A stretch of DNA of 13,264 nucleotides from Planctomycetota bacterium (GCA_014237955.1 JABABY010000035.1:1-13264); one strand, 5' to 3'. Counted from the stretch's first letter, positions 1-7,946 are shown. Numbers and translations are program-made. Notes: generated by a model not told the origin, from the sequence alone.

Positions 1-320
1 CCCATTACGAGGAAAAGCTGGCAGGTGCTGCAGATGAAGTGCGGGCAATCATCGAAGAAGCCCGCCGAGATGCTGAGCATACTGGCCAACAGATTGTCGA
101 AAAAGCGCACACTAAGGCAACGGAAGAAGGCAATCGGATGCTCCGAGAAGTCGAGTTGGCCAAGGATATTGCGCTTAAAGAAATCTCGGACAAAGCGACC
201 AACTTAGCCGTAGACCTAGCGGGAAAGATTGTGCGGCGAGAATTGTCGCCAAACGATCACGCTCAGTTGATCGAGTCTGCGCAAACCCAGTTTACCCGAG
301 CTAGCCCCAGCGATAATTGA
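1..320 (+). CDS. atpF: ATP synthase F0 subunit b, C-terminal part (cut by window edge)
   Basis: Only the last ~105 codons are present; the frame is open to the left edge, with the first whole codon at position 3. Subunit b anchors the F1 head to the membrane: an N-terminal membrane helix (outside this window) is followed by a long helical coiled coil that ends on the delta subunit. The visible part fits the coiled coil, being rich in Ala, Glu, Lys and Arg (for example AIIEEARRDAEHTG and LAKDIALKEISDKAT). It closes with LAVDLAGKIVRRELSP, which resembles the usual b-subunit end (A..LA.KI..R.L). It stops 35 bp before atpH on the same strand, the standard order. The GTG at 39 is an internal Val codon, not a start. 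Identification rests on this composition plus gene order. Confidence 0.93.
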   Translation, partial: HYEEKLAGAADEVRAIIEEARRDAEHTGQQIVEKAHTKATEEGNRMLREVELAKDIALKEISDKATNLAVDLAGKIVRRELSPNDHAQLIESAQTQFTRASPSDN

Positions 321-355
321 TTCTCGAATCTTATTGAAACCGTAAAGCAAGAACC

Positions 356-967
356 ATGGTTGCCAATACCGCTCAAATTGATTTAGCCGGTGAACGCGTC
401 GGTGCAATCTATGGGACCGCTTTTTTTGCGGCAGCTGAAGCGGGTGGCAAAACCGCCGAAGCGATCGAAGAACTTGAATCTCTCATAACGGATGTTTTGA
501 GTCCGCATCCCGAACTGGAGCAACTGCTTGCCAACCCGATGATCACTGCCAAGGATAAACTTGAGACAATTGACCGCATCTTCGGTAGCGTTGCTACGCC
601 AATCGTGCTCGATTTTTTACGGGTTTTAGCCCGCAAAGAACGGCTCGGCTATCTACGACCGATTCTTGCACAAGTCCAAGCCCTGGAAAACCAGAGGAAG
701 AATCGTCGCCAAGTGGAAGTAACAACCGCAACACCACTGAACGAGGAAATGCGAGAGCAGCTCTTCAAGCAGGTCCATGATTTGCTCTCGCTGGAACCGG
801 AGTTGGTAGCCCACGTTGATCCGGCAATGATCGGGGGTGTCATACTCAAGATTGGTGATACCGTCTATGACGGTTCGGTAGCTTCGGAATTAGAACGATT
901 GCGTACACAGATGATTGCACGTGGCACTGAGAACATTGAGACGCATCACAATCGAGATCAAATCTAA
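356..967 (+). CDS. atpH: ATP synthase F1 subunit delta
   Basis: This 203-residue protein is the delta (OSCP) subunit, which links the top of the alpha3beta3 head to subunit b. The family signature near the C-terminus is clear: HVDPAMIGGVILKIGDTVYDG at about residues 153-173, followed by SVASELERLR. The N-terminal helical domain carries the typical LLANPMITAKDKLETID stretch at about 57-73. The protein is about 20 residues longer than the usual ~180, with a short polar extension at each end. The ATG at 356 lacks a strong Shine-Dalgarno sequence. The gene lies between atpF (35 bp gap) and atpA (108 bp gap), presumably in one transcript. Confidence 0.96.
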   Translation: MVANTAQIDLAGERVGAIYGTAFFAAAEAGGKTAEAIEELESLITDVLSPHPELEQLLANPMITAKDKLETIDRIFGSVATPIVLDFLRVLARKERLGYLRPILAQVQALENQRKNRRQVEVTTATPLNEEMREQLFKQVHDLLSLEPELVAHVDPAMIGGVILKIGDTVYDGSVASELERLRTQMIARGTENIETHHNRDQI

Positions 968-1075
968 GAGTAATAATAACAAGAGTGTAAGTACTAACAG
1001 AGTGTAAGTTTTCGGCAGGCAGTGTCCTGATGAGGCCTACACAAAAGCACGAAAACATAATCCTGGTAAGACAAA
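968..1075 (+). other. atpH-atpA spacer with a short direct repeat
   Basis: This 108-bp spacer is long for an ATP synthase operon. It carries AGAGTGTAAGT twice, at 982-992 and 999-1009, 17 bp apart. No convincing promoter, terminator or strong Shine-Dalgarno sequence is visible before the atpA ATG at 1076; GGTAAG at 1065-1070 is the nearest purine-rich stretch. It may be only a lengthened intercistronic leader. Confidence 0.4.
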
Positions 1076-2620
1076 ATGAAATTTAAAGCTGACGAAATTG
1101 CATCGGTCATTCAGAAAGAAATTGAGCATTATGAATCGCAGATTGATGTCCGTGAAGTTGGCCAAGTACTGCAGGTCGGTGACGGAATCGCGCGCGTGTA
1201 TGGGCTTTCGGGAGTGATGGCCAGCGAAATGGTTGAATTTCCTGGTGGCATCATCGGGTTGGCCTTCAACCTCGAAGAAGACTCCGTGGGTGTCATTATC
1301 TTGGGAGATTACTTGGCCATCAAACAGGGTGATGAAGTCAAAAGTCTCGGCAAACTGCTCTCTATTCCGGCGGGGGATGCCCTGCTCGGTCGTGTTGTCG
1401 ACCCCCTCGGCAATCCACTCGACGGCAAAGGACCGATCATATCGAGCGAAACACGCCCAGTAGAAATCATCGCCTCAGGGGTTTCGGAGCGACAGCCAGT
1501 ATGTGAACCGATGCAGACCGGGATTAAAGCCGTTGATGCCATGACACCGATTGGGAGAGGGCAACGCGAGTTGATCATTGGCGATCGCAAAACTGGAAAA
1601 ACGGCCATCGCGATTGATACGATTATCAATCAGAAAAACACAGGTGTGAAATGTTTTTATGTGGCGATTGGCCAAAAGGATTCTTCGGTAGCCCAGGTCA
1701 TTGAGGTGCTTCGCGAAAATGATGCCATGGACTACACCACGGTTATCGTTTCCGGTGCAAGCTCACCGGCTTCCTTACAGTATTTGGCTCCCTATTCCGG
1801 AACCGCGATGGCCGAACACTACATGTTTGGCGGTGGCCATGCCTTGGTGGTTTATGACGATCTTTCCAAACAAGCCCAGGCGTACCGCGAACTCTCACTG
1901 TTGATGCGACGCCCCCCGGGCCGGGAAGCCTACCCGGGCGATGTTTTCTATTGCCACAGTCGCTTACTCGAACGTTCCGCGAAATTATCCGACGATATGG
2001 GAAGTGGTTCTCTGACCTCGCTTCCGATTATCGAGACCCTCGAAGGAGAAGTTTCCGCGTACATTCCGACCAATGTTATTTCCATCACCGATGGACAAAT
2101 TTATCTGCAACCGGACCTCTTTTTTTCCGGCCAACGGCCTGCCATGAACGCGGGAATCTCGGTATCTCGTGTTGGTGGTGCGGCACAAATCAAGGCAATG
2201 AAGAAAGTAGCCGGTGGACTGCGATTGGACCTAGCAGCCTTCCGGGAACTCGAGGCCTTTGCCCAACTGGGAACCGACCTCGACGCCGCGACGCAGTCAC
2301 AGCTCGACCGTGGCTATCGCATGGTAGAACTTCTCAAGCAGGGCCAATACAATCCGATGCCTGTCACCGATCAGGTGTTGAGTATTTATGCCGGAACCCA
2401 GGGCCACTTGGATGATGTCCCGGTGGAACAGGTACCCGTTTGGGAACAAGAGTTCTTGCAGTTCATTCACGAACAAAAAGTTGAGATCTATAACAAAATA
2501 GAAGAGACCCAAAGCCTCGACGATGAAACGACTGCGATGATCGAGGCTGCAGTCGTTGAATTCAATCGTCAGTATCAAGGTCGGCGGAAAGAGGAGCGAG
2601 AAACAGCCAGCGCTTCATGA
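1076..2620 (+). CDS. atpA: ATP synthase F1 subunit alpha
   Basis: At 514 residues this matches the family length (E. coli 513). Alpha forms the non-catalytic nucleotide-binding half of the F1 hexamer. Motifs in order: beta-barrel N-domain with VGDGIARVYGL at about 34-44; Walker A GDRKTGKT at 169-176; Walker B region ALVVYDDL at 256-263; MRRPPGREAYPGDVFY at 277-292; and ISVSRVGGAAQIKAMKK near 361-377, whose Arg365 corresponds to the arginine finger that reaches into the catalytic site of beta. The helical C-terminal domain is complete. The start at 1076 (MKFKADEIASVIQKEI) agrees with the family. No key residue is missing. Confidence 0.99.
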   Translation: MKFKADEIASVIQKEIEHYESQIDVREVGQVLQVGDGIARVYGLSGVMASEMVEFPGGIIGLAFNLEEDSVGVIILGDYLAIKQGDEVKSLGKLLSIPAGDALLGRVVDPLGNPLDGKGPIISSETRPVEIIASGVSERQPVCEPMQTGIKAVDAMTPIGRGQRELIIGDRKTGKTAIAIDTIINQKNTGVKCFYVAIGQKDSSVAQVIEVLRENDAMDYTTVIVSGASSPASLQYLAPYSGTAMAEHYMFGGGHALVVYDDLSKQAQAYRELSLLMRRPPGREAYPGDVFYCHSRLLERSAKLSDDMGSGSLTSLPIIETLEGEVSAYIPTNVISITDGQIYLQPDLFFSGQRPAMNAGISVSRVGGAAQIKAMKKVAGGLRLDLAAFRELEAFAQLGTDLDAATQSQLDRGYRMVELLKQGQYNPMPVTDQVLSIYAGTQGHLDDVPVEQVPVWEQEFLQFIHEQKVEIYNKIEETQSLDDETTAMIEAAVVEFNRQYQGRRKEERETASAS

Positions 2621-2637
2621 CCCCAAAATTATTGGGG
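2621..2637 (+). promoter_or_regulatory. Hairpin directly after the atpA stop codon
   Basis: CCCCAA (2621-2626) and TTGGGG (2632-2637) form a perfect 6-bp stem around the loop AATTA, starting on the base after the atpA TGA. The bases behind it (CGTATTGG) are not a T-run, so this does not look like an intrinsic terminator. A 3'-end stabilising, processing or translation-spacing element in the atpA-atpG message is more likely. The structure is seen in the sequence; the role is inferred. Confidence 0.5.
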
Positions 2638-2716
2638 CGTATTGGTCTTTTCAAACCTCCATTGTCCCACCCAACTTCCAACACGATTATTTATAACCAA
2701 GTAAGCGAATCATAAA

Positions 2717-3616
2717 ATGGCGAATGCTCGGGCACTCGACAAACGTCGCAAATCGATCCGGAATATCCGCAAGATTACGCGGACAATGGAGCTCATCGCC
2801 ACCGCGCGATTCAAGCAAGCCATGGATCGGGCAAGTGCAGCGAGTGCCTACACCGACCGAATCACGCGATTGGTTGCCAAACTAGCCAACACGGGTCTGG
2901 AGTTAAGCCATCCACTACTCGAGTCTCATGAGACCAACGAAAATGTCCTGCAGTTGGTGCTGACATCAAATCGTGGTCTTTGTGGGGGCTACAACGGCAA
3001 CGTGCTGCGAAAGGGACTCGAAAACAACCAAAACCTTAAAGAATCTTTTGCCCATTTACGACTCGAGGTGTCCGGCAAGCGTGGTATCAGTTTTTTTGAA
3101 CACCGGGACATCCATGTTGATGAGCGTTTTTTACATTTTGAAGACAAACCATCTTTCGAAGATGTGGAAGTCCTCGCGAATCGCTATCTCGAAGCATACG
3201 CAACGGGAACGATCGACCGACTCGAAGTCTGTTATACAAAATTTCGTAGTATTGCCCGCCAAAACGCTACCGTAGAAACCCTGCTGCCCCTTGGTGAATT
3301 AGCCCACGAGGAGGCCCCCAAAGTTGTCGATAGCGACTCGGTTGCGGAAGGTGAGTCGATCATCGAATTTTTGCCCTCTGCCGAAAGCATTCTAGAGGAA
3401 GTGGTCCCGACCAGTTTTAAGGTAAAACTGTTTAAATGTTTTCTTGATGCGGCGGTCAGCGAACAAGTGGCACGCATGGTGGCAATGAAATCGGCAACCG
3501 AAAATGCCGATGAGCTCATTCGCGAGCTTTCAATGACCTACAACCGTGCTCGTCAGGGACAAATTACTGGAGAGCTTCTTGAGGTCATGGGTGGCGTCGA
3601 GGCATTAAAAACCTAA
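2717..3616 (+). CDS. atpG: ATP synthase F1 subunit gamma
   Basis: This 299-residue protein is gamma, the central rotor shaft of F1. The N-terminal helix shows IRNIRKITRTMELIATARF at about 14-32. The Rossmann-like middle carries SNRGLCGGYN at 84-93, close to the usual SDRGLCGGxN. The C-terminal helix has the diagnostic run SEQVARMVAMKSATENADEL, then YNRARQGQITGELLEVMGG, which contacts the beta subunits. It is about 12 residues longer than the E. coli protein, the extra being an acidic stretch around 215-240 before the C-terminal helix. The start at ATG 2717 gives the canonical MANARALDKRRKSI. It lies 96 bp after atpA and 50 bp before atpD. Confidence 0.98.
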   Translation: MANARALDKRRKSIRNIRKITRTMELIATARFKQAMDRASAASAYTDRITRLVAKLANTGLELSHPLLESHETNENVLQLVLTSNRGLCGGYNGNVLRKGLENNQNLKESFAHLRLEVSGKRGISFFEHRDIHVDERFLHFEDKPSFEDVEVLANRYLEAYATGTIDRLEVCYTKFRSIARQNATVETLLPLGELAHEEAPKVVDSDSVAEGESIIEFLPSAESILEEVVPTSFKVKLFKCFLDAAVSEQVARMVAMKSATENADELIRELSMTYNRARQGQITGELLEVMGGVEALKT

Positions 3617-3666
3617 CATTGAAATCAATCGTATCGAAAGATATTTTGGAGGGATAAGAAAACGAA

Positions 3667-5124
3667 ATGGCAAACGCAATTCAAGAGAGCGGGCAGAAGA
3701 CCGGGCGGATCACCCAAGTGATCGGCTCCACGTTTGATGCTGAATTTCCAGAAGACCAGCTTCCCAACATTTATAATGCCGTAATGGTCAAATCCTCGCA
3801 TAAAGGGATTGATGTCAATCTCCGTGGTGAAATCCAGCAGCACCTCGGTGGCGGTCGGGTTCGCTGTGTAGCCCTGGGCAGCACCGATGGGATGATGCGG
3901 GGACAGGAATGCATCGATACCGGAGCTCCTGTCTGTGTGCCGGTGGGCGAAGCCACACTCGGTCGTGTTTTCAACTTACTCGGCGAGCCGGTCGATGGGC
4001 GCGGACCGATCGAGGCAAAGGAGCATTGGCCAATCCATCGCCCCTCCCCTGCAGTCAGTGAATTATCGACCAGTACGGAACTGTTTGAAACCGGTATTAA
4101 GGTTATTGATCTGCTCACCCCTTTTGTCCGCGGTGGCAAGGCGGGCCTCTTTGGGGGAGCCGGTCTTGGTAAGACCGTAATTCTGACGGAATTGATTGCC
4201 CGTATTGCCAGTTCTCATGGTGGTTATTCGGTCTTTGCCGGGGTTGGGGAACGGACTCGTGAAGGAACCGACCTTTGGTTGGAAATGCAGGAAACCGAAA
4301 TTGGCCAGACGGGACGCAAGGTCATCGAACAGACATGTATGGTTTTCGGACAGATGAACGAACCCCCCGGATCCAGACTCCGCGTTGCACTCAGTGCGCT
4401 GACAATGGCAGAATATTTCCGGGATACTACGGGAAAAGATACGCTACTGTTTGTCGATAATATTTTCCGGTTTTCGCAAGCGGGTAGCGAAGTCTCCGCA
4501 TTGCTCGGACGCATGCCCTCCGCGGTTGGTTACCAGCCAACTCTGGCCACCGAAATGGGGGCTCTGCAAGAGAGAATTGCATCGACTGATAAGGGTGCCA
4601 TCACCTCCGTTCAGGCCGTCTATGTACCTGCCGATGATCCTACAGATCCGGCCCCGGCAACGGCATTTGGACAACTTGATGCTTTCCTCTATCTGGAACG
4701 TTCTATTTCTGAAAAGGGAATTTATCCGGCAGTCGATCCATTGGCGTCCTCCAGTCGTATTCTCGACCCACAATATGTTGGTGATCGTCATTACACCATC
4801 GCCCGCCGCGTGCAGACCATTCTGCAGCGTTATCGCGAACTGCAGGATATTATTGCAATCCTGGGGGTCGATGAATTGAGCGAGGAAGATCGCCTTGTGG
4901 TTCACCGTGCACGTCGCATCGAGCGATTCCTCTCGCAACCGTTCTTGGTAGCTGAAGTCTTTACTGGAAAACCAGGCGAGATTACCACGCTAGAAGATAC
5001 GATCAGCAGTTTTGAGCAGATCTGTAATGGCAAATGGGATCACCTTCCCGAACAGGCGTTTATGTATGTGGGCCCTGTGGAACAGGCCGAAGAACAGGCA
5101 AAAAAAATGGAAGCCGCAAGCTAG
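3667..5124 (+). CDS. atpD: ATP synthase F1 subunit beta
   Basis: This 485-residue protein is the catalytic beta subunit, which makes ATP from ADP and phosphate at the alpha-beta interfaces. Walker A is GGAGLGKT (163-170, with Leu where most bacteria have Val). The catalytic glutamate lies in GERTREGTD (194-202), Walker B in LLFVD (260-264), followed by NIFRFSQAGSEVSALLGR. The DELSEED loop reads DELSEED exactly. GGAGGG at 3648-3653 is a strong ribosome site, 13 bases before the ATG. Departures from the common bacterial sequence are FGQLDAF at 334-340 (usually FAHLDAT), EGTDLW in place of EGNDLY, and a C-terminal tail rich in Glu and Lys. As I recall, these are normal for planctomycete beta subunits, so they are lineage marks rather than defects. 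Confidence 0.99.
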   Translation: MANAIQESGQKTGRITQVIGSTFDAEFPEDQLPNIYNAVMVKSSHKGIDVNLRGEIQQHLGGGRVRCVALGSTDGMMRGQECIDTGAPVCVPVGEATLGRVFNLLGEPVDGRGPIEAKEHWPIHRPSPAVSELSTSTELFETGIKVIDLLTPFVRGGKAGLFGGAGLGKTVILTELIARIASSHGGYSVFAGVGERTREGTDLWLEMQETEIGQTGRKVIEQTCMVFGQMNEPPGSRLRVALSALTMAEYFRDTTGKDTLLFVDNIFRFSQAGSEVSALLGRMPSAVGYQPTLATEMGALQERIASTDKGAITSVQAVYVPADDPTDPAPATAFGQLDAFLYLERSISEKGIYPAVDPLASSSRILDPQYVGDRHYTIARRVQTILQRYRELQDIIAILGVDELSEEDRLVVHRARRIERFLSQPFLVAEVFTGKPGEITTLEDTISSFEQICNGKWDHLPEQAFMYVGPVEQAEEQAKKMEAAS

Positions 5125-5133
5125 GTAGACACG

Positions 5134-5577
5134 ATGGCTGCAAATCACATGGAAGAAGGACTCGATGTCACCAGTGGCAGCCGGTTGGTCGAATGTATCG
5201 TCGTGACCCCGGAAGAGACGGCACTGAAGACACCGGCACAATTTATCGCCCTACCTCTGTTCGACGGCGAAATTGGCATTGCGCCAGGGCGGGCACCCCT
5301 GATCGGTCGGCTCGGCCATGGGGAAATGCGGATTGTTGAAGGTAAAAAGACCCTCCGCTACTATGTCGACGGAGGTTTTGTCGAGGTCAGTGACGATCTT
5401 GTAACGGTTCTGACCAATCATGCGATCAAAGCCGAAGACTTGGACCTCGAAGCGTTGGAGACCGGCCTGGAGGCCGCACGGGCAAAACCTGCCAATACCG
5501 AGGAACTAATGGAGATTCGTGACCGTGCCGTCGCCCAAAGCCGCGGACAGCTATGGGTGGCCCGTCGCAACCGTTAA
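5134..5577 (+). CDS. atpC: ATP synthase F1 subunit epsilon
   Basis: This 147-residue protein is epsilon, the small rotor subunit bound to gamma that couples the c-ring and can inhibit hydrolysis. The N-terminal beta-sandwich is recognisable: VTPEE at about 24-28, then DGEIGIAPGRAPLIGRL at 44-60 and GEMRI, then YYVDGGFVEVSDDLVTVL at 77-94. The C-terminal helical hairpin is present. The gene starts 9 bp after atpD, the tightest junction of the operon, so translational coupling is likely. A second in-frame ATG at codon 6 (5149) could be the true start; the only nearby purine-rich site (AGGTAG) fits the first ATG. It closes the ATP synthase operon. Confidence 0.96.
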   Translation: MAANHMEEGLDVTSGSRLVECIVVTPEETALKTPAQFIALPLFDGEIGIAPGRAPLIGRLGHGEMRIVEGKKTLRYYVDGGFVEVSDDLVTVLTNHAIKAEDLDLEALETGLEAARAKPANTEELMEIRDRAVAQSRGQLWVARRNR

Positions 5578-5593
5578 ACCCGGGCCGATTTTT
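5558..5593 (+). terminator. Weak candidate intrinsic terminator at the end of atpC
   Basis: GGCCCG (5559-5564, inside the last atpC codons) pairs with CGGGCC (5581-5586), with one more T-G wobble, around a 16-base loop. Five T residues follow at 5589-5593. The position just behind the last ATP synthase gene supports it. The large loop and the overlap with coding sequence weaken it. Confidence 0.35.
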
Positions 5594-5882
5594 CTGAGGT
5601 GCTGGTGGGCCAGAACCTACATCGAGCGACTGCAGTGCAAAGTCTCTCATTTTTGGCCGGGAACATCCACTATCTGCTGCGACCGATTGTGAGCACAACA
5701 GGCAAAACCGGAAAAGTCGCATTGCCTGTAGACTTCCAAGAAAGTCTCTTGTGAACCACTGGTGTTTCCGTTTGTTGGGCGATCCTCCCTACCGGTGTAT
5801 CTATGCCAGATCGTTTGACCATACCCGAAAACTAGATTTTCTTCTCTTTGATACGATTAATGTTAGCTAAGGTCTCGGAAAT
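5594..5882 (+). other. Spacer between atpC and the FHA-like gene
   Basis: With the terminator this makes a gap of 305 bp. I find no RNA gene, strong hairpin or convincing promoter. AAAGTCTCT occurs twice (5639-5647 and 5741-5749). TTGACC at 5815-5820 resembles a -35 box but has no good -10 partner at 16-18 bp. AAGG at 5869-5872 may be the ribosome site for the TTG at 5883. Confidence 0.3.
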
Positions 5883-6575
5883 TTGACGATCTCATACCAC
5901 ATACCAGCAGATTGCCTCTCCGCCCGCCGGGGCATCCAAGTGTGCCACATGCAATCCATTCCAACCTGCCACGACAACGCAGCATCGATAGCGAAAGGCT
6001 CGCTCCCAAACGTAAAGGTTGAAATCACGTCGGGCGATATGGGGACGCGATACTACGAACTGCGGAATACCGCTTCCTTTATTGGAAACAATCAGGAGTG
6101 CGACATACTACTCGATAACGATTGTTTCCCTCCGATCTATGCGTTTCTACTAATCCACCCAAAGGGCGTGGTACTGCGACATCTTGGCCGTGGACCAGAA
6201 ATTTTGGTCGATGGACAATCGACTCGGCGGCAGCTAATTACCAGCCAGGCCCATATTGTCGCTGGACCATTCTCGTTTCTATTGCAAGTTTCTCCCAATG
6301 CCACCCGGCCCGCTAAGGCCCCAACTGTGCATGAGGTTGACAAAGCGTTTTCAGAGGATGGGTCGGTCAAATTAATTGAGCAGGCCAGCCGACTTCTGTT
6401 ACAAATTCAAGAAAAGGCTGGCCACAATAATGGACTCTCACACGGCTCCGCAAAATTCCCAGAGAACAGACCCACCTCAGGCCTCCTTGACGTTTTGCCA
6501 GTTTCGCTCAATCTTTCACTTGGCCTGCCTCCAACGGGCAGTGCGGCCCCCCATTGGAATCACCTTTGTCTTTAG
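5883..6575 (+). CDS. FHA-like domain protein with a degenerate phosphopeptide site
   Basis: The product is 230 residues from TTG 5883 (AAGG 10 bases upstream), or 208 from ATG 5949, which has no good ribosome site; the start is uncertain. Residues ~45-136 read as an FHA beta-sandwich: VKVEIT, YELRNTASFIGNNQECDILLD, then a strand ending PKGVVLRHLGRGPEILVDG, then IVAGPFSFLLQV. FHA domains bind phosphothreonine through a GR turn and an S-R-x-H motif. Here the turn is IGN (67-69), and the S-R-x-H position is PPIY (83-86), so the binding residues are gone. The domain probably keeps the fold but not classical phosphopeptide reading. The rest is a short amphipathic helix (SVKLIEQASRLLLQIQEKA, 161-179) and a low-complexity Pro/Leu tail. 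No membrane segment is seen. It follows atpC in the same direction, but a link to ATP synthase is not shown. Confidence 0.65.
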   Translation: MTISYHIPADCLSARRGIQVCHMQSIPTCHDNAASIAKGSLPNVKVEITSGDMGTRYYELRNTASFIGNNQECDILLDNDCFPPIYAFLLIHPKGVVLRHLGRGPEILVDGQSTRRQLITSQAHIVAGPFSFLLQVSPNATRPAKAPTVHEVDKAFSEDGSVKLIEQASRLLLQIQEKAGHNNGLSHGSAKFPENRPTSGLLDVLPVSLNLSLGLPPTGSAAPHWNHLCL

Positions 6576-6631
6576 CCCTCAGTAAACACAGCACTCCACC
6601 AACCTTTTCCTAGAAGGGAATTTAACCGAGC

Positions 6632-6883
6632 ATGCCAACAGGAATCTCATTGGTCGTAGGGCTCATAGAAATGGATCGCCCAGCAGATAGTACACAAGAC
6701 CAATTCACTTCTCTTACTGCAAAACCCCTCGCAGGCAGATTGCAGAAAATCGGGCCGTCTCGATGTAACTTCGAACCACCAACTATCCGCTTCGACGCCA
6801 ATTTGAGCCAGTTGTTCCGTCAGTTGGAGCAGGAACTGACGATCTTCCGAGGAATTCTTTCCCGAACACAAGCGAGTCTTTGA
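6632..6883 (+). CDS. Doubtful small hypothetical protein (83 aa)
   Basis: I do not recognise this. It begins with ATG 6632 behind a purine-rich GAAGGGAA (6613-6620, 11 bases away) and ends 12 bp from the cysE stop, so the two would meet tail to tail. The first half is unstructured; the second half looks helical (LSQLFRQLEQELTIFRGIL), with coding-like codons. Against it, the opposite strand also has an open frame (6647-6871, TTG start, 74 codons) with an equally helical stretch (RQFLLQLTEQLAQIGVEA). That alternative would follow cysE by 24 bp. Only one is likely real, and possibly neither. No function can be proposed. Confidence 0.3.
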   Translation: MPTGISLVVGLIEMDRPADSTQDQFTSLTAKPLAGRLQKIGPSRCNFEPPTIRFDANLSQLFRQLEQELTIFRGILSRTQASL

Positions 6884-6895
6884 AAAGAGTTTACC

Positions 6896-7861
6896 CTAGA
6901 TATGGTAATTGGCTTCGGCGATCAGATCGGTCTCTTGTTCACTCCGCATACGCAATTTGGGTTTTTCTAGAACCACTGTTGTCTGTGGCTCCACCGAACG
7001 GGTCAGCCAGACACTGGAACCCACCACCGAATCGCTTCCGATGACGGTTTTACCACCGAGTACCGTAGCATTCGCGTAGATAACCACTCGATCTTCAATC
7101 GTTGGATGGCGTTTGACACCATCTCCTCGCAAGAGACTCCCCTGATCATCTGTCTGAAAACTCAATGCGCCGAGCGTGACACCCTGGTAGATTTTTACAT
7201 GCCTACCGATTTCACAGGTTTGGCCTATCACGACACCAGTACCATGATCTATGAAAAAGTGGTCGGCAATTTTGGCACCAGGGTGAATATCGATCCCCGT
7301 CTCACGATGGGCCCACTCGGTCAACATGCGCGGGATGAAAGGAATTTTCAGATGATACAATTCGTGAGCCACACGATAGATTGTAATTGCCTCAAGACCT
7401 GGGTAACAAAAGATTATCTCATCAACACTCTTTACCGATGGATCTCCATCAAGTGCTGCCTGAACATCTGTTGCAAGGATCATTCGCAAAGATGGAATCT
7501 TCTCCAAAAATGCAATGGCCATGGTCTGAGCTAGTGCTTCAAAATCAGTCTCATGCTCAATGTCGTGACTTGCTCCCGCATCGTGTCGAAGAGCTCTGGC
7601 AATCTGCTGCGTTAGCTTATCATGCAAACCGTCAATTAAATCTCCGACATGATAGGTAATATTTCCAAGGTGCAGCCCCTCGCGACGGCGGTAGCCAGGG
7701 TAAATGATTTCCTTGATTGCCTCAGCCGCCTCAATGATCACATCATAACTCGGCAATGGGCTATGCCCGAGATGATTGATTGTGCCTACATCCGAATATG
7801 TTTGAACGATCTGATGGGTTAAATCAGGTAATTGTTCTTTACGTCTAAAATCAGAAGCCAT
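6896..7861 (-). CDS. cysE: Serine O-acetyltransferase
   Basis: This 321-residue enzyme transfers acetyl from acetyl-CoA to L-serine, giving O-acetylserine, the first committed step of cysteine synthesis. The N-terminal helical domain includes ATDVQAALDGDP (130-141), matching the ADIQA..DRDP serine-site region of E. coli CysE. The C-terminal left-handed beta-helix has GIDIHPGAKIADHFFIDHGTG (189-209), with the catalytic Asp205-His206 pair, then VVIGQTCEIGRHVKIYQGVTLGA and the CoA-site His252 in KRHPTI. It ends at Ile321, as E. coli CysE does. It is ~50 residues longer than E. coli CysE, mostly at the N-terminus. GAGG lies 9 bases before the ATG. It stands alone, 393 bp downstream of the EF-G-like gene, and probably has its own promoter. 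Confidence 0.96.
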   Translation of the reverse strand: MASDFRRKEQLPDLTHQIVQTYSDVGTINHLGHSPLPSYDVIIEAAEAIKEIIYPGYRRREGLHLGNITYHVGDLIDGLHDKLTQQIARALRHDAGASHDIEHETDFEALAQTMAIAFLEKIPSLRMILATDVQAALDGDPSVKSVDEIIFCYPGLEAITIYRVAHELYHLKIPFIPRMLTEWAHRETGIDIHPGAKIADHFFIDHGTGVVIGQTCEIGRHVKIYQGVTLGALSFQTDDQGSLLRGDGVKRHPTIEDRVVIYANATVLGGKTVIGSDSVVGSSVWLTRSVEPQTTVVLEKPKLRMRSEQETDLIAEANYHI

Positions 7862-7946
7862 GGCATGATGCCTCGCGAGAAAAATCTTAGCCGATCGCTA
7901 TGATGTAGCTACAACACCAGTAGCGGGGAGAAAAACGAATAGCAAC

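Noticed and set aside
1008..1060. Hammerhead-ribozyme-like pattern before atpA: CTGATGA at 1027-1033, GAA at 1051-1053, and a 4-bp stem GGCA/TGTC before the core.
   Set aside because: Stem II needs a bulge and has only about three pairs, and stem III has a mismatch after two A-U pairs. The short core match is expected by chance in a window this size.
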